Origin: Tethya wilhelma
Taxonomy: Eukaryota > Porifera > Demospongiae > Tethyida > Tethyidae
Assembly (NCBI GenBank): GCA_964030475.1
Contig: CAXIPT010000001.1
Span: 1,986,449 to 2,050,448, forward strand
Length of the DNA stretch: 64,000 nt
Direction: 5' to 3'
The translations under genes and the position numbers were made by a program. The notes beneath the pieces are model-generated. The model was not told where the DNA came from and did no database searches. It saw nothing but the letters and a program-made list of their open reading frames with translations. This document shows, one piece after another, positions 1 to 11,700 of this stretch; the stretch's first letter is position 1, and each line of letters begins with the position of its first letter.

Positions 1-3000
1 GAATCATTCCTCTTCCAGTCCTACCCACCTCCAGGATCACAACACAGCTCAAGTACCTCGAGCATTGTTGATGTCAGTGAAGAAATTCCTCACACTGTTC
101 AACCTCCTTCACAACCACAGCCACAGCCAGATACAGAAGAGACACTGCCACCAGCTACCACTGAGACCCATGCTCCAAGTACAGTGGTTGAAGATGAAGA
201 GCCAGTGGGTGTGGTCATGGAGCTAGAGGAGACTAAGGTTGATAGAAGACAAACCCTCACCATCACAAAGTTCATGATAATAAACAGTATCGTTTTTTTG
301 TCAAAATTGTTCAGATGGTAGATGTGGAGACCACTGTTGAGTCTCAAGAAGACACTGGTGGTGAAACATGGCAAGGAAGTGGTCAGGAAGATGTTCCCCA
401 TGTCCCAGAAGCAGCTGTGGAAGACGGAATTAGAGATCTGACTATTTCTGAAAGCCCTCCTGATAAGATGAGAAAGAAAGAGGTAGACAAAACTGAAACT
501 CTACCACCACATGGCGATCATGACCTGGTGATCTCTGACCCTCTGAAGGGTCCAATTGAAAGAGGAACTGTCATTCCAGAGGTGATGATACTCGATCCAG
601 ACCAGAGTTTGCAAGAACTCAGTGAGATACTCATCAAGGCATTCAATCGGTATATATCATACGTACGGTAGTACGTATAGTAGGAATGGGCCGAATGTCC
701 CATAGGCACAATACAAAATGTTTATGATCATAAAAATCTAACAAAACAAAATTGAGTCTTCAAACTTGCTCACAGTCTCTCACTAACAGATTACCAACTG
801 TATGCAAGGCCTAAAACTCACAGAACCTTTCCTTAGCACTCGTAAAGAGAGCTAGTGGGAAGCCACAATAGTGCCATTTTTAACTTACGTACTTCCTAAC
901 TGACTTACTTGAAAAGCATTTCCAGAGAACCAGAAAGTGTTGAGCCAACTTTGACAGCACAAAGTAACTCCTTTTCATAGGTACTACATTCCTTGATACT
1001 CGTTTTCATCACAAATAAGCTTAAACAAAAACTAGAAAGCTTTGAAACTTAGAGTATAAATTCATGTACTTCAATGTAGCCATCTTCTTATAGGTAGAGT
1101 TCAAAGGTCATCCACGTGGCATTAAACGCGCATGCGCATAAGCTGCTCTAGCAGTCAATGTAGCTGTTTTCTCAGATAACTCAAGCTTTTTATAGGGACT
1201 AACCAGTCTCTGATAGTCTCTTCACTGTAGTGTTGAAAAAAGTGAATAAACAAGTAGTAAAAATTTCAAAAAAATAAGCAGTGTAGGAATGGGCAGTGCA
1301 TTAAAAAGTATTGGAACAAGGAATGGTCCCAATTTCGGCACATGACTACTTCATTTTTGTGCCCAAGTCTTGGCTGGTATTAATCCAATCCTGCATGCTA
1401 TACTTTATTCCACTTTTTAGCCAAGTGATAAGATTGGCAGGAATTTGAACCATGTGATAAAAATTAATGTGATACTGATAAGCTATTTAAGTACAGATCA
1501 TTCTTTGAACCATTTACGACAATAATAGCTATGCATGAGGAATAAAAATGAAAATGAAGTAGTCATGTGCCGAAATTGGGACCATTCCTTGTTCCAATAC
1601 TTTTTAATGCACTGCCCATTCCTACACTGCTTATTTTTTTGAAATTTTTACTACTTGTATATATATATGTTTTGTAAACCTATAGTATGCTTATTATATA
1701 GACGCTAAAATTATAACAATCACTTAATACATACACTTCAGGAGTGATGTTACTGCGTCAGGTTTTGTCAGCCTCGATGACTTCATCCAAGTGCTCAACT
1801 CACGTGACCTTGGTCTCCAACTCAACGAGAACGAGCTACTCTATCTTGCTGAGCAAGCCGACGTTAACAAGAATGGGCTGATTCCTTTTGCTCAAGTGAC
1901 ACCCCACCTTCCTCCACTGCTACTGACCCTTTACTCACAGAGAGCAGAGCTGTCTATGGTACTATAGTACTACCATTGGCTGTATATTAGAGCATTGTCT
2001 CTGTGTATTTTAATGCTTGCATGCTATCCACACTTGAAGTTGTGGTTACCATGGAGACATGTATGACATTGTGCACATACATATCCTGAGTACACTGCTT
2101 GGCCTTTTGCATGGCAATTTACTAGACACTTGCCTGAGCAGTCATTGGGAGGGTTCCTTTAGGTGTGGGTCAGGGTTGTTTGTAAAGATAAGACCATATG
2201 GGATGTACGTTGTACAGCATAGTTTGAAATTTGATTGTTCTTTTCTTTATAGCAACAGTTTGGTGTGTATGTAGAAGAGCAGTGGTGTCAGTTGTACCCT
2301 CCTGAAGGAGGCGTTGTCTACTTCAATAAACTCACAGGTACAATCCAACTTGGTGGTAGGCCTGATGACTTCAGACCATTTCTCAGGGTAAGTTGTAGAA
2401 GCTAGGGCAGTTTAATAAGGATTTAATAGTGTCAAACTATTGTGTTGTGATTGTGTACATACAGGATGATGTGTTTGAAGAGTCCATTGTTGACTTCTTT
2501 GAAACAGCTGATGCAGACAAAGATGGCATTGTTGACTACAATGATTTTTATTCTGTAAGAGAACCTGCAGATTCCCTACACACACAAACACACACACTCA
2601 TATTACTGTGCCACCTTGTGTCCATGCAGTTGCTCATTTCTCCAATGGTGAGCACTCGTATCTATAGCAACCAGCTGGATGATCTTCTTGCTCTCTACCA
2701 AGACTACAGCACTGATGGTAGAATGAGTCTGGAGAATTTTGCACCTATTGCTAAAAGTTTATTACTCATGGTCTACCAAAACACATATCTTGATGTCGTA
2801 AGTGCAGAATTGTATACTCATATTGTCATTATATGCTTGTGTACTGTTTTATCGTGGTGTTCTCAATCTCCACAGGATGAATGGATTGAGCTGGAATCTA
2901 GAAAGAGTGGTACATTTTGGTTCAATAAGGTCACAGGTGAAACATTTCTTCCCCAGTTCCGAGACATNATAAAAATGAAAATGAAGTAGTCATGTGCCGA

Positions 3001-5321
3001 AATTGGGACCATTCCTTGTTCCAATACTTTTTAATGCACTGCCCATTCCTACACTGCTTATTTTTTTGAAATTTTTACTACTTGTATATATATATGTTTT
3101 GTAAACCTATAGTATGCTTATTATATAGACGCTAAAATTATAACAATCACTTAATACATACACTTCAGGAGTGATGTTACTGCGTCAGGTTTTGTCAGCC
3201 TCGATGACTTCATCCAAGTGCTCAACTCACGTGACCTTGGTCTCCAACTCAACGAGAACGAGCTACTCTATCTTGCTGAGCAAGCCGACGTTAACAAGAA
3301 TGGGCTGATTCCTTTTGCTCAAGTGACACCCCACCTTCCTCCACTGCTACTGACCCTTTACTCACAGAGAGCAGAGCTGTCTATGGTACTATAGTACTAC
3401 CATTGGCTGTATATTAGAGCATTGTCTCTGTGTATTTTAATGCTTGCATGCTATCCACACTTGAAGTTGTGGTTACCATGGAGACATGTATGACATTGTG
3501 CACATACATATCCTGAGTACACTGCTTGGCCTTTTGCATGGCAATTTACTAGACACTTGCCTGAGCAGTCATTGGGAGGGTTCCTTTAGGTGTGGGTCAG
3601 GGTTGTTTGTAAAGATAAGACCATATGGGATGTACGTTGTACAGCATAGTTTGAAATTTGATTGTTCTTTTCTTTATAGCAACAGTTTGGTGTGTATGTA
3701 GAAGAGCAGTGGTGTCAGTTGTACCCTCCTGAAGGAGGCGTTGTCTACTTCAATAAACTCACAGGTACAATCCAACTTGGTGGTAGGCCTGATGACTTCA
3801 GACCATTTCTCAGGGTAAGTTGTAGAAGCTAGGGCAGTTTAATAAGGATTTAATAGTGTCAAACTATTGTGTTGTGATTGTGTACATACAGGATGATGTG
3901 TTTGAAGAGTCCATTGTTGACTTCTTTGAAACAGCTGATGCAGACAAAGATGGCATTGTTGACTACAATGATTTTTATTCTGTAAGAGAACCTGCAGATT
4001 CCCTACACACACAAACACACACACTCATATTATTGTGCCACCTTGTGTCTATGCAGTTGCTCATTTCTCCAATGGTGAGCACTCGTATCTATAGCAACCA
4101 GCTGGATGATCTTCTTGCTCTCTATCAAGACTACAGCACTGATGGTAGAATGAGTCTGGAGAATTTTGCACCTATTGCTAAAAGTTTATTACTCATGGTC
4201 TACCAAAACACATATCTTGATGTCGTAAGTGCAGAATTGTATACTCATTGTCATTATATTTTATGCTTGTGTACTGTTTTATCGTGGTGTTCTCAATCGC
4301 CACAGGATGAATGGATTGAGCTGGAATCTAGAAAGAGTGGTACATTTTGGTTCAATAAGGTCACAGGTGAAACATTTCTTCCACAGTTGTCAACACCCGG
4401 ACACGGAGCTGCTAGTATTACAGCAGATGGAACGCCAGTTTCAACTGCTCCAAATGAAATGAGTGGAAAGGCACCTCTTTCTAGAAAGAGAAAGAAAGTA
4501 AGAAAACCTCTATTGTTGTTTGTTGTTGTTGTTGTTGTTTTTGTTTGTTTCCCCTATTAAAAATAGTTTCCATCCCATTGACACCATAAAATTATTCATG
4601 ATTTATTGTTAGACCATGATTATGTCTAAAAGTTTAGATAATGTAATACTTGCAGAAGTACTCTCGAAGAGTCTCCTGGGATGATGGCCATCCTTCCTCG
4701 GAGCCTGCTAAGACTAGCGCTCCCCCTCCACTCAGAAGACGACAGTCCAAACAAAAGCAGCCAACAAGTTCAACATCCACAGAGCCTGTTCAAGATGAAG
4801 GCCGGGATGCCGGTATAAGTGCTTCGACAGCTACAGCTACTGTACCTATGAATCCTCTCAGTGATGCTGACAAGCTCGAGAAATTTGAATCAAAACCAGT
4901 GGAAAATGAGAGTGAAGTGAAACAAGATACCAATGATGAGATGGCTACTGGGGATGAGACTATTAGTGGCAATGGAGATGTTAAGAATGAAATTAAGCCA
5001 AGTTCACAGATGATTCAATTGCAAACAAACCTACCAAACTCCACAGAAACAGCACAAAATGAAGAGCCAGATCCTAGTGTTGAAGATATTGCTGAAGAAA
5101 GACCCACAGAGCCGCAAAATAAAAGGCCAGATCCTAGTATTGAAAACATTGCTGAAGAAAGACCCACAGAGCCACAAAACGATGATCCAGCATCAATTTC
5201 TGATACTGTTTCACAGGCTGTTGACGACTCAATGAAACCTCATGACCAGGATAGTACAACTGAAGGTGCTAAGACAAATGACCCACCAATAACTAATGTT
5301 GCTGAAACTCAGGATGAGTGA
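1..5321 (+). CDS. EF-hand / WW-like domain protein, 5' partial
   Basis: Spliced gene open at the left edge. Exons in consistent phase: 1-237, 315-649, 1742-1958, 2253-2387, 2465-2554, 2630-2797, then 4306-4497 and 4656-5321 (stop TGA), giving 679 codons plus stop. The start is Pro/Glu-rich and acidic. Exons from 649 onward carry EF-hand-like segments, with loops such as DVNKNG and DADKDG that have the D-x-[DN]-x-[DN]-G pattern. Two short modules with spaced Trp/aromatic residues (YFNKLTG and FWFNKVTG cores) resemble WW domains. The last exon is low-complexity, with two copies of an 'EERPTEPQN' block. Exons 3-6 and the start of exon 7 occur twice because of the duplication at 1542-4391; I used one set. 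A calcium-binding scaffold role is inference and I do not recognise an orthologue. Confidence 0.6.
238..314 (+). other. 77-bp intron
   Basis: A short GT-AG intron between the first two visible exons of the EF-hand/WW-like gene. It starts GTTGAT after a Lys codon and ends TTGTTCAG. The next exon opens with ATG in frame, so this Met could be an alternative start. Confidence 0.55.
657..1657. mobile_element. Foldback/MITE-like element in an intron
   Basis: About 1 kb of non-coding DNA fills the intron 650-1741. Its segment 657-1363 is a diverged reverse-complement copy of 35548-36279. Arm 1251-1363 is repeated in inverted orientation at 1545-1657, about 180 bp apart, so the right half can fold into a long hairpin. 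The outer end contains a palindromic ACGTACGGTAGTACGTA motif. No transposase is encoded, so it looks non-autonomous. It also contains a CGCGCATGCGCAT NRF-1-like motif near 1127. Confidence 0.75.
1542..4391 (+). repeat. Tandem 1,427-bp duplication, probably two haplotypes joined
   Basis: Bases 1542-2964 recur at 2969-4391 at a constant offset of 1,427 up to a small intron indel. The copies differ only by scattered single-base changes and that indel, mostly in introns. The junction is a single N at 2968, and the last bases before it no longer match the second copy. That pattern fits two allelic contigs placed end to end better than a genuine tandem duplication. Confidence 0.8.
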
Positions 5322-5497
5322 CAAATACTTTAGAAAAATTAGTAGTTAGTTGTTTCATGGATATCTACGGTTGTTTGTATGATACACAAGATACATGGTA
5401 GTGTCAGTGCAAATGAGGTTTGTAATTTCCCGCCACTTTTCAAGCAAAGCACGTGATCAAATCCTTGCGCGCTGGTCTACCCACGTGGTCAAGAATC

Positions 5498-6759
5498 ATG
5501 GTGTTTTTCACTTGCAATGCTTGTGGCTCTTCTCTGAAGAAGAACCAAGTGGAGAAACACTACCAGAATGAGTGTAGAAACTGCGAAGTATTGTCGTGTA
5601 TCGACTGTGGTCAAGACTTTTACGGGGACGACTACATGAAGCACACAAAGTGTATCTCCGAGGCAGAAAAGTACCAAGGCAGTTTGTACAAGAAAGAAGA
5701 AAGCTCCGGAAAAGGAGAAAAGAAACAGCAGGAATGGCTAGAGGTATTGTAATAGATAGTAATATTGTTGGAGCACCGTTGTTCATTATGTGTTGGTATT
5801 TTGTTATGTAGAAAGTGAAGCAGTCGGCCACAGGTGCGAATGTGAGCCCAAGGATAGCCAAATTGTTGGACAGGTTGCTTCAGTACTCTAATATTCCAAG
5901 GAAGAAAGCCAAGTTTGAGGTAGTGTTGATATGTTCAATCTTTACCCAATTATGTGTTGGATGTGTTTATTTGTAGAATTTTGTGAGAAACAGTTGTAAC
6001 GTGTATGACCAAAGGACTTTAACAGAACTCTGGGAGGCCTTTGGGGGAGCTACTAAACAGCAGGTGTGGAATCCTATGCAATGAGTTGATATATGCACAA
6101 GTGGTCATGATGAGTCCCTCATACTATCTCAGGCCTCTGGGACCACTGCAGTGACTAAACAAGAAGCACCTGCAGTCGAAAAACCAATGGTGGCAGGGAC
6201 TTCTGATCCCAAAGAAGTGAAAGATGATATAATGTCAAGAAGTAAAGATTCAGCATGTGCCACAGTAGAGGTACCAAAGGAGAGAAAGAAGAAGAAAAAG
6301 AAGCACAAAAATTCTAAAGCTGAGCTCGAGGAAGAGGCCCAACACTGTACTGAACAGCAGATTGAAGAAAACTCTTTATCTGGATCTCAAGAAATGTGCA
6401 TTGAGGAGCCCAAAATATCAAAAAAGAAGAAGAAAAAGAAACAGGTTATGGATGAAGACTGTCAAACTGAACCCAACGAAGAACCAGACCACACTGAAGA
6501 GAATTCACATTCAGAAGTATCAACGGATGAGCTGAAAGGATCAAAGAAGAAGAAAAAAACAAAGTCAAACCAGACTACTAGTGACTTGAGTCAATCAGAA
6601 TGTCAAACAATGAGTGAAGAACAGCAGCCAGCTGTAGTGAAGAGCAGAAAGCACCAGTTCGAGTCCGATCATGAAGAGTGTGATGAACCTGTAGCGAAGA
6701 AGCCTAAACTAGAAGACAAGAAACACAAGAAAAAGCACAAACATAAGCATGTTAGCTAG
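5498..6759 (+). CDS. LYAR: LYAR, nucleolar zinc-finger protein
   Basis: Four exons, all phase 0: 5498-5743, 5812-5919, 5977-6063, 6133-6759, giving 355 aa. The N-terminus begins MVFFTCNACG and carries paired C2HC fingers, with Cys pairs at about residues 6/9 and 28/31 and nearby His. This is the zf-LYAR arrangement. It is followed by the conserved helical segment with 'IPRKKAKFENFV' and a Lys/Glu-rich tail with several KKKKK-type basic clusters expected of a nucleolar protein. LYAR family members act in ribosome biogenesis and rRNA transcription. The start is the first ATG before the zinc finger. It lies 176 bp after the stop of the upstream gene. An AATAAA-type signal follows near 6783. Confidence 0.93.
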
Positions 6760-6918
6760 ATTAATATTCTTGCAGATACAAGAAAATAAATCAGTGACCA
6801 AAAGTCAAGTGTGTAAGCCCAACAACTCCTGATTGCATGGAAATAGGAGGGCATCATTTAGAAGTTTGCCTAACAATTTTGTCGACCTGTGCCAACTGTC
6901 GGACTAGTCTCTGACAGC

Positions 6919-7668
6919 ATGGCAACTCCGGAGTCGAAAAGAGAGAAGGCAGATACGGCTCCTGTAGAATGTAAATGGACAGGTTGCTCCCAAAAAGTGA
7001 GTTTCCAACACATACTTTATACTCACTGTTGAAAAATTCTCCGTGAACTCTAGGGTGTTCCATTCGACCATCCTGATGAGCTGGCTTTACACGTTGAGAA
7101 GTGCCACATAGAATCATGTGCAAGTATGGACTTGTTTTTCTGTCTCTGGGAAGGCTGTAAGGTCTACAACAAAGCATCTTATTCTTATGGGTGGCTACAG
7201 CGACACGTGAAAGAAAAACACACCAAGGTTTGGGCCCTTCAATTGGATCGTGTATTTTATGTCCTGTACATATAAATTATGAGCACACTACTTTGCGATG
7301 ACTATGATTTTTTGCATCCAGGAGCGGCCAAACAAATGCATCATGAACGGCTGCAATATGTCCTTCAACACTGCTGAAGCACTGCAGCGTCACATTCTCC
7401 GTCACTTTGATCGAACCCCGTCACCTCCCAGCTCCAAGAGTGTTCATCGAGGAAACAAATCCAGTGCTGGGTTGTTGGCTACGGGGACAACTTCAAAACA
7501 TGTTCACGGAAGTGGAATATCAGAGGCTGAAGAGATTGACGAGGGCAGCAGTGATGGAAGGAGGGTCAATGGTAAGAGGTTATGGTATACTGTATATGGG
7601 TGCTGCAAATATAGACTAGTATTTCTGAGAGGGTTGGTGTATTGAGTGGTGCTTTGTTGTTGGCAGAT

Positions 7669-7711
<43 letters not shown>

Positions 7712-8336
7712 GGAGGGGGAGCATCTAGATTCACTAGACTAGCAGCCATTGCATGCAGCTATCATTATCTATTAGGCAGCATCAAATATAAACAGAAGAG
7801 TATGTCATTGAAAGTTAGGATACCACGTCGTTCTCTCATGCTGTCAGCACCTTATCCTCAAACTTCTTACAATGGTAGGTGTGCAATATTTGTAACTTCA
7901 TTGTTAACATTCTAGCACTTGAGCATTTGCACCAGAGGACTGTACATTTGTACCTTTACTTAACATATTTTTGGTCCTTACCAGGTAGACACTGGCTTAG
8001 GGTATGATTTCAGGTTAAGCTGCTTCTCAATTTCATGTATTATCTGTGATGTCCAGGGGCACATTTCCAAGCTGAAGTGTTAGACCAGAAGAGTATGTCT
8101 GTCATCAGACAAACAACCAACCTCTTGGCCATGAATGACACAGAGCACCGCTCACAAATTTGTATCACTGCTAAAGCTGAGGTTAGTCTATTGTGTTCAC
8201 TAGCTGGCTGAGTTTAGTTGACAGTGAGTGTTGTTGATGTGTAGATTATTGGCAAGAGAAAGTGTCCTTGCCAAGATGAAGAAGAGGTTCTAGTGAGATG
8301 GAATCCTAGAATGTAAGTTTCTTCAAATTACTCAGG

Positions 8337-8384
<48 letters not shown>

Positions 8385-8532
8385 CCCTGATTCTTGGGTG
8401 TGTCTCAGCAAATATAAACCGGAGCAGGCCATTCCCCTCAGCCATCTCTCAAACAAACAGCTCTCCCTTCTCTCACTCAACTGCTTTGGTCACGACAAAC
8501 TACAGAACAGGAAAAGCAAACGCAAACCATAA
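6919..8532 (+). CDS. AEBP2: AEBP2, PRC2-associated zinc-finger protein
   Basis: Exons 6919-6996, 7054-7227, 7322-7571, about 7776-7874, 8057-8181, 8245-8312 and 8382-8532 give 314 aa in a continuous frame. Three C2H2 fingers match AEBP2 order and spacing, with the diagnostic core 'FCLWEGCKVYN' followed by 'WLQRH' and then CxxxxC...H...H. The C-terminal part (LLAMND, IIGKRKC, IPDSWV) matches the AEBP2 region that binds PRC2 core subunits. AEBP2 stimulates H3K27 methylation by PRC2 in the nucleus. The 7776 acceptor is the weakest boundary; it was chosen because it is the only nearby AG that keeps phase. The last intron is 69 bp and mostly (CA)n, running straight into the acceptor. Confidence 0.88.
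7674..7709. repeat. (GA)n microsatellite
   Basis: Uninterrupted GA dinucleotides inside the third intron of the AEBP2 gene, followed by a G-rich run. Confidence 0.95.
8339..8381. repeat. (CA)n microsatellite abutting a splice acceptor
   Basis: About 20 CA units followed directly by G form the CAG acceptor of the last AEBP2 exon (8382). The intron (8313-8381) is only 69 bp, so the repeat makes up well over half of it. Confidence 0.9.
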
Positions 8533-8783
8533 GTTACATGTGAATGATCATTTTTCACTCTTGTGCTTATTTTTCTCTCCAATTACTTTTGTACAATGAT
8601 GTGATCTTGTATGTACAAGATTTAAAAAAGCAAACAATTATTTTATAAAATTTAGTAATGATCATAATTATTGTTAAATAAAAATCATGATTGGTTGCTA
8701 TGCAGGAAACATTTCAATATAATTATCCACTGGGCTGTGTCCAATAGTTCTAGTGTTGTTGCTATTGACTACGGTGTGTTCTG

Positions 8784-8784
8784 N
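8784..8784. other. Contig join (single N)
   Basis: One N separates the AEBP2-side contig from the contig carrying the minus-strand RTK. The RTK's last recognisable exon ends 11 bp from this N. In 8533-8783 I see only AT-rich AEBP2 3' sequence, so the RTK terminal exon is absent. Confidence 0.85.
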
Positions 8785-8794
8785 AGGTCCTTAC

Positions 8795-11700
8795 ATGACA
8801 TCACTGGCTAGAGCTGGTCGTTTGAGTCTGTTTCCACATTCCAGGTGCTCAAGAATGTCTTGATTGAGAATAGTAGGGTAGGGTGCTCTACCCAGACTAA
8901 ACACCTCCCAGCAAGTGATCCCATAAGACCACTGTACAATAATTGCCAATAAATTTATGAATATGCAAAAACATAATCAACAAATTCTTTTTTTCAAGGT
9001 TAATAAATATTATCATAATAAATTATTGTGGTATGTACTAACTTACCACATCAGTTTTCTCATTGCTAATTCCATCATGGAGACTCTCCGGAGCCATCCA
9101 TTTCACTGGGATCTTGATTCTGTGGTTCTGACGATAGTAGTCGGTCTGATAGATGTCACGAGCCAGCCCAAAGTCTCCCACTTTTACACTGATATTACCG
9201 TCCACCCTATTGCATGACATTATGCATATTTACATAATTATATTATGCATGCATAATATGTGTGTGTAATATTATGGAATGTCAATGTGATCATATTATC
9301 ATTGTGGCTTAATTTACACTGGGTATTTTTAAAATGCAAGTTGATATTGAATAAGTGTGTGCATATTAGGATGCCCTATCCTACCCTCTCCTACTGCCCA
9401 CACCTGCTTCCTTGCATATTTGGCCCAGGGTGACCTTCAGTACCTCTACACCCAATAGCTAATTGTCTCTGTGGACTGACAAATAGGCTCAAATTAAGTA
9501 TATTTGCACGTGCCTTTATAATACACACCTATGAAAATACTGCTGCAGTTACTGTACTATTAACCAGTAATAATCATGCAGACTCAGCTTTCACATTTTT
9601 GTCATTCGTTCTTTCGTTTAACAGAGATTCTGGAAATTGGGCTCTGTAGAATATTGTAGAATACTTACATGCAATTTCTGGCAGCAAGGTCTCTGTGCAC
9701 TAGTTTTCTTGAGGCCAGGTACTCCATTCCACTGGCTATTTCACTACAGATCCTAACCAGCAGTCCGTACTCCAACCCCTACATGTGCATGATGGGAGTG
9801 TGAGTGTGTGTGTGTGTGTTTGTGTGTGTCCATGTGCGTACATGTGAGTGTGTGCATGTGTGTGTATTTGTGTGTGAGTGTGTGTGAGTTTAAACATAAT
9901 CTAGTATCAGATCCTTGTTTACTTGCAAGATCTAGATTATCCAAAGCATCTACTGTGAGCACATGAACATGTGATAAAAAATGTGCAATAGATTACATTA
10001 CTTGAGTGTTAACCCTTTAATCATTACTCAGTCATTTAAAAGTGTATGCAAACCATATCCAATAGTTAGTTACACAAGAAAATGTAACATCATCTGAAAT
10101 ATCAAACAATCACCTATGCACGTGTTAATGAATTCCTAGCTCACATACAATACCTCAGGATATCCAGTGTCTGTTGACTTTGTAGCCATTTCTCTTTTGT
10201 TTCTCAAGAATGTTCTTAAATCACCATGCTCCATGAAGGGTAGGATCAGGTAAGGAGACTGAGAGCTGTCCAGACAAATGCCCACCATTCCAAGGACGTG
10301 TGGATGATTGAAAGAACACATTAGAGCACTCTCTTCTATAAAGTTCTTGAGTTCACTATATGTACCATGTACACCTGCATGATATAACATAGAATAGCTT
10401 ATTATTATTATTACTGTCATTGAATACAAATTACTCACTTTTTATCGTTTTAACTGCAACTTGTATCATTTGCGATGTTCCATTTGGAAGATGTTTCACA
10501 TAATACCCCTTGTGTACTCGACCAAATGCGCCTGTATCATAATTAATTTTTATATAATAACCCAGAGCAAATATAACTATTACGGCTGAATGTATACCTT
10601 CTCCTAACACATCTGTGAGTTGAAGCTGCTCAAATGGTAGGAGTACATCTTGTAACTGTGCATTGGCATCAGAAGAAACAATGTCTTCTTCGCGGAATCT
10701 GAACAGAGCTGTATTCTCAGGATCATCGTACATATGGTCTGTCATCATAGCATAGACATATCCACAGTTATGTACGTGAATCTAAGAATTATAGGTTAAT
10801 TATTACAAGCCATAATTTTCTCTTACCCTCCAACTCTAGTGAATAGTGGTAGCTATTCAAACTCCTTATTCTGCAGGAATTATTGTATAGGTATAAATAC
10901 ACAGTAATGGTAAAAATAAAATCTATGCATGTGCATCAATCACAACTGGTCTCCAAAGTTACTCTTTACCCTGGTGATGTCAGTGGTATTTGATTAGTTT
11001 CGCTTCTTCTCTTGTGCTTCTTTCTGCTCCTCCACATACATAAGCCAATGCCACTCAGAATGAGTATCAGTAGCACAAACAAGGCAGCTGGAGTCAATGC
11101 TGATATGAGAGTGGAGTTGATTCCTTCACTATTGGTACTGGTTGTCTCGGTTGTGACAACATTATCAGAAGGAGGCTCAACCGGCTCCACTGGCTCCACT
11201 GTAAGCACCTCTGGATACAATGAGATGTACACCAAGTTATTATGGGATTACTAACACACATATATCTCATTTCCCTCATCTCATAATTCGTGATGTATAT
11301 ACCTTCTCTTGTAAGAAGTATTAATAATTTATTTATTGTATACCTGTGATGTTAAAGCAATCCAGTGGGTCGTGATTCCTCACTCCGGTAAACTCTACTG
11401 TATTGTTACAGTCATCACTGGTGGAAATGATAGTCTGATCTGATGCTTCAATGACTTCAAACACAATTTCAAAATCCCTCTGGCATTCATTGTGAACAAA
11501 ACGCTCACATTCAGCCGAGCAAATACCCTGAGGCAGTCCATTAAAAGGATTACATCCAGGATAGGCATAGTTACAGACATAAGCTCGAAGAACGTCCATG
11601 CAGAATGGTGAGTTTGTTCCTGAAGACAGGGCACTGTTCAAGATGTCTAGATTTTGCTTCAGTGTAATAAACTGTGTGGTATAGTTGTAGAGGAAACACT

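Noticed and set aside
2059..2274. 71-residue frame, repeated at 3486-3701
   Set aside because: It lies in an intron of the EF-hand/WW-like gene and repeats only because of the 1,427-bp duplication; no domain or codon bias.
8339..8380. CRISPR-like regular repeats
   Set aside because: Simple dinucleotide microsatellites; no spacer structure and a eukaryotic genome.
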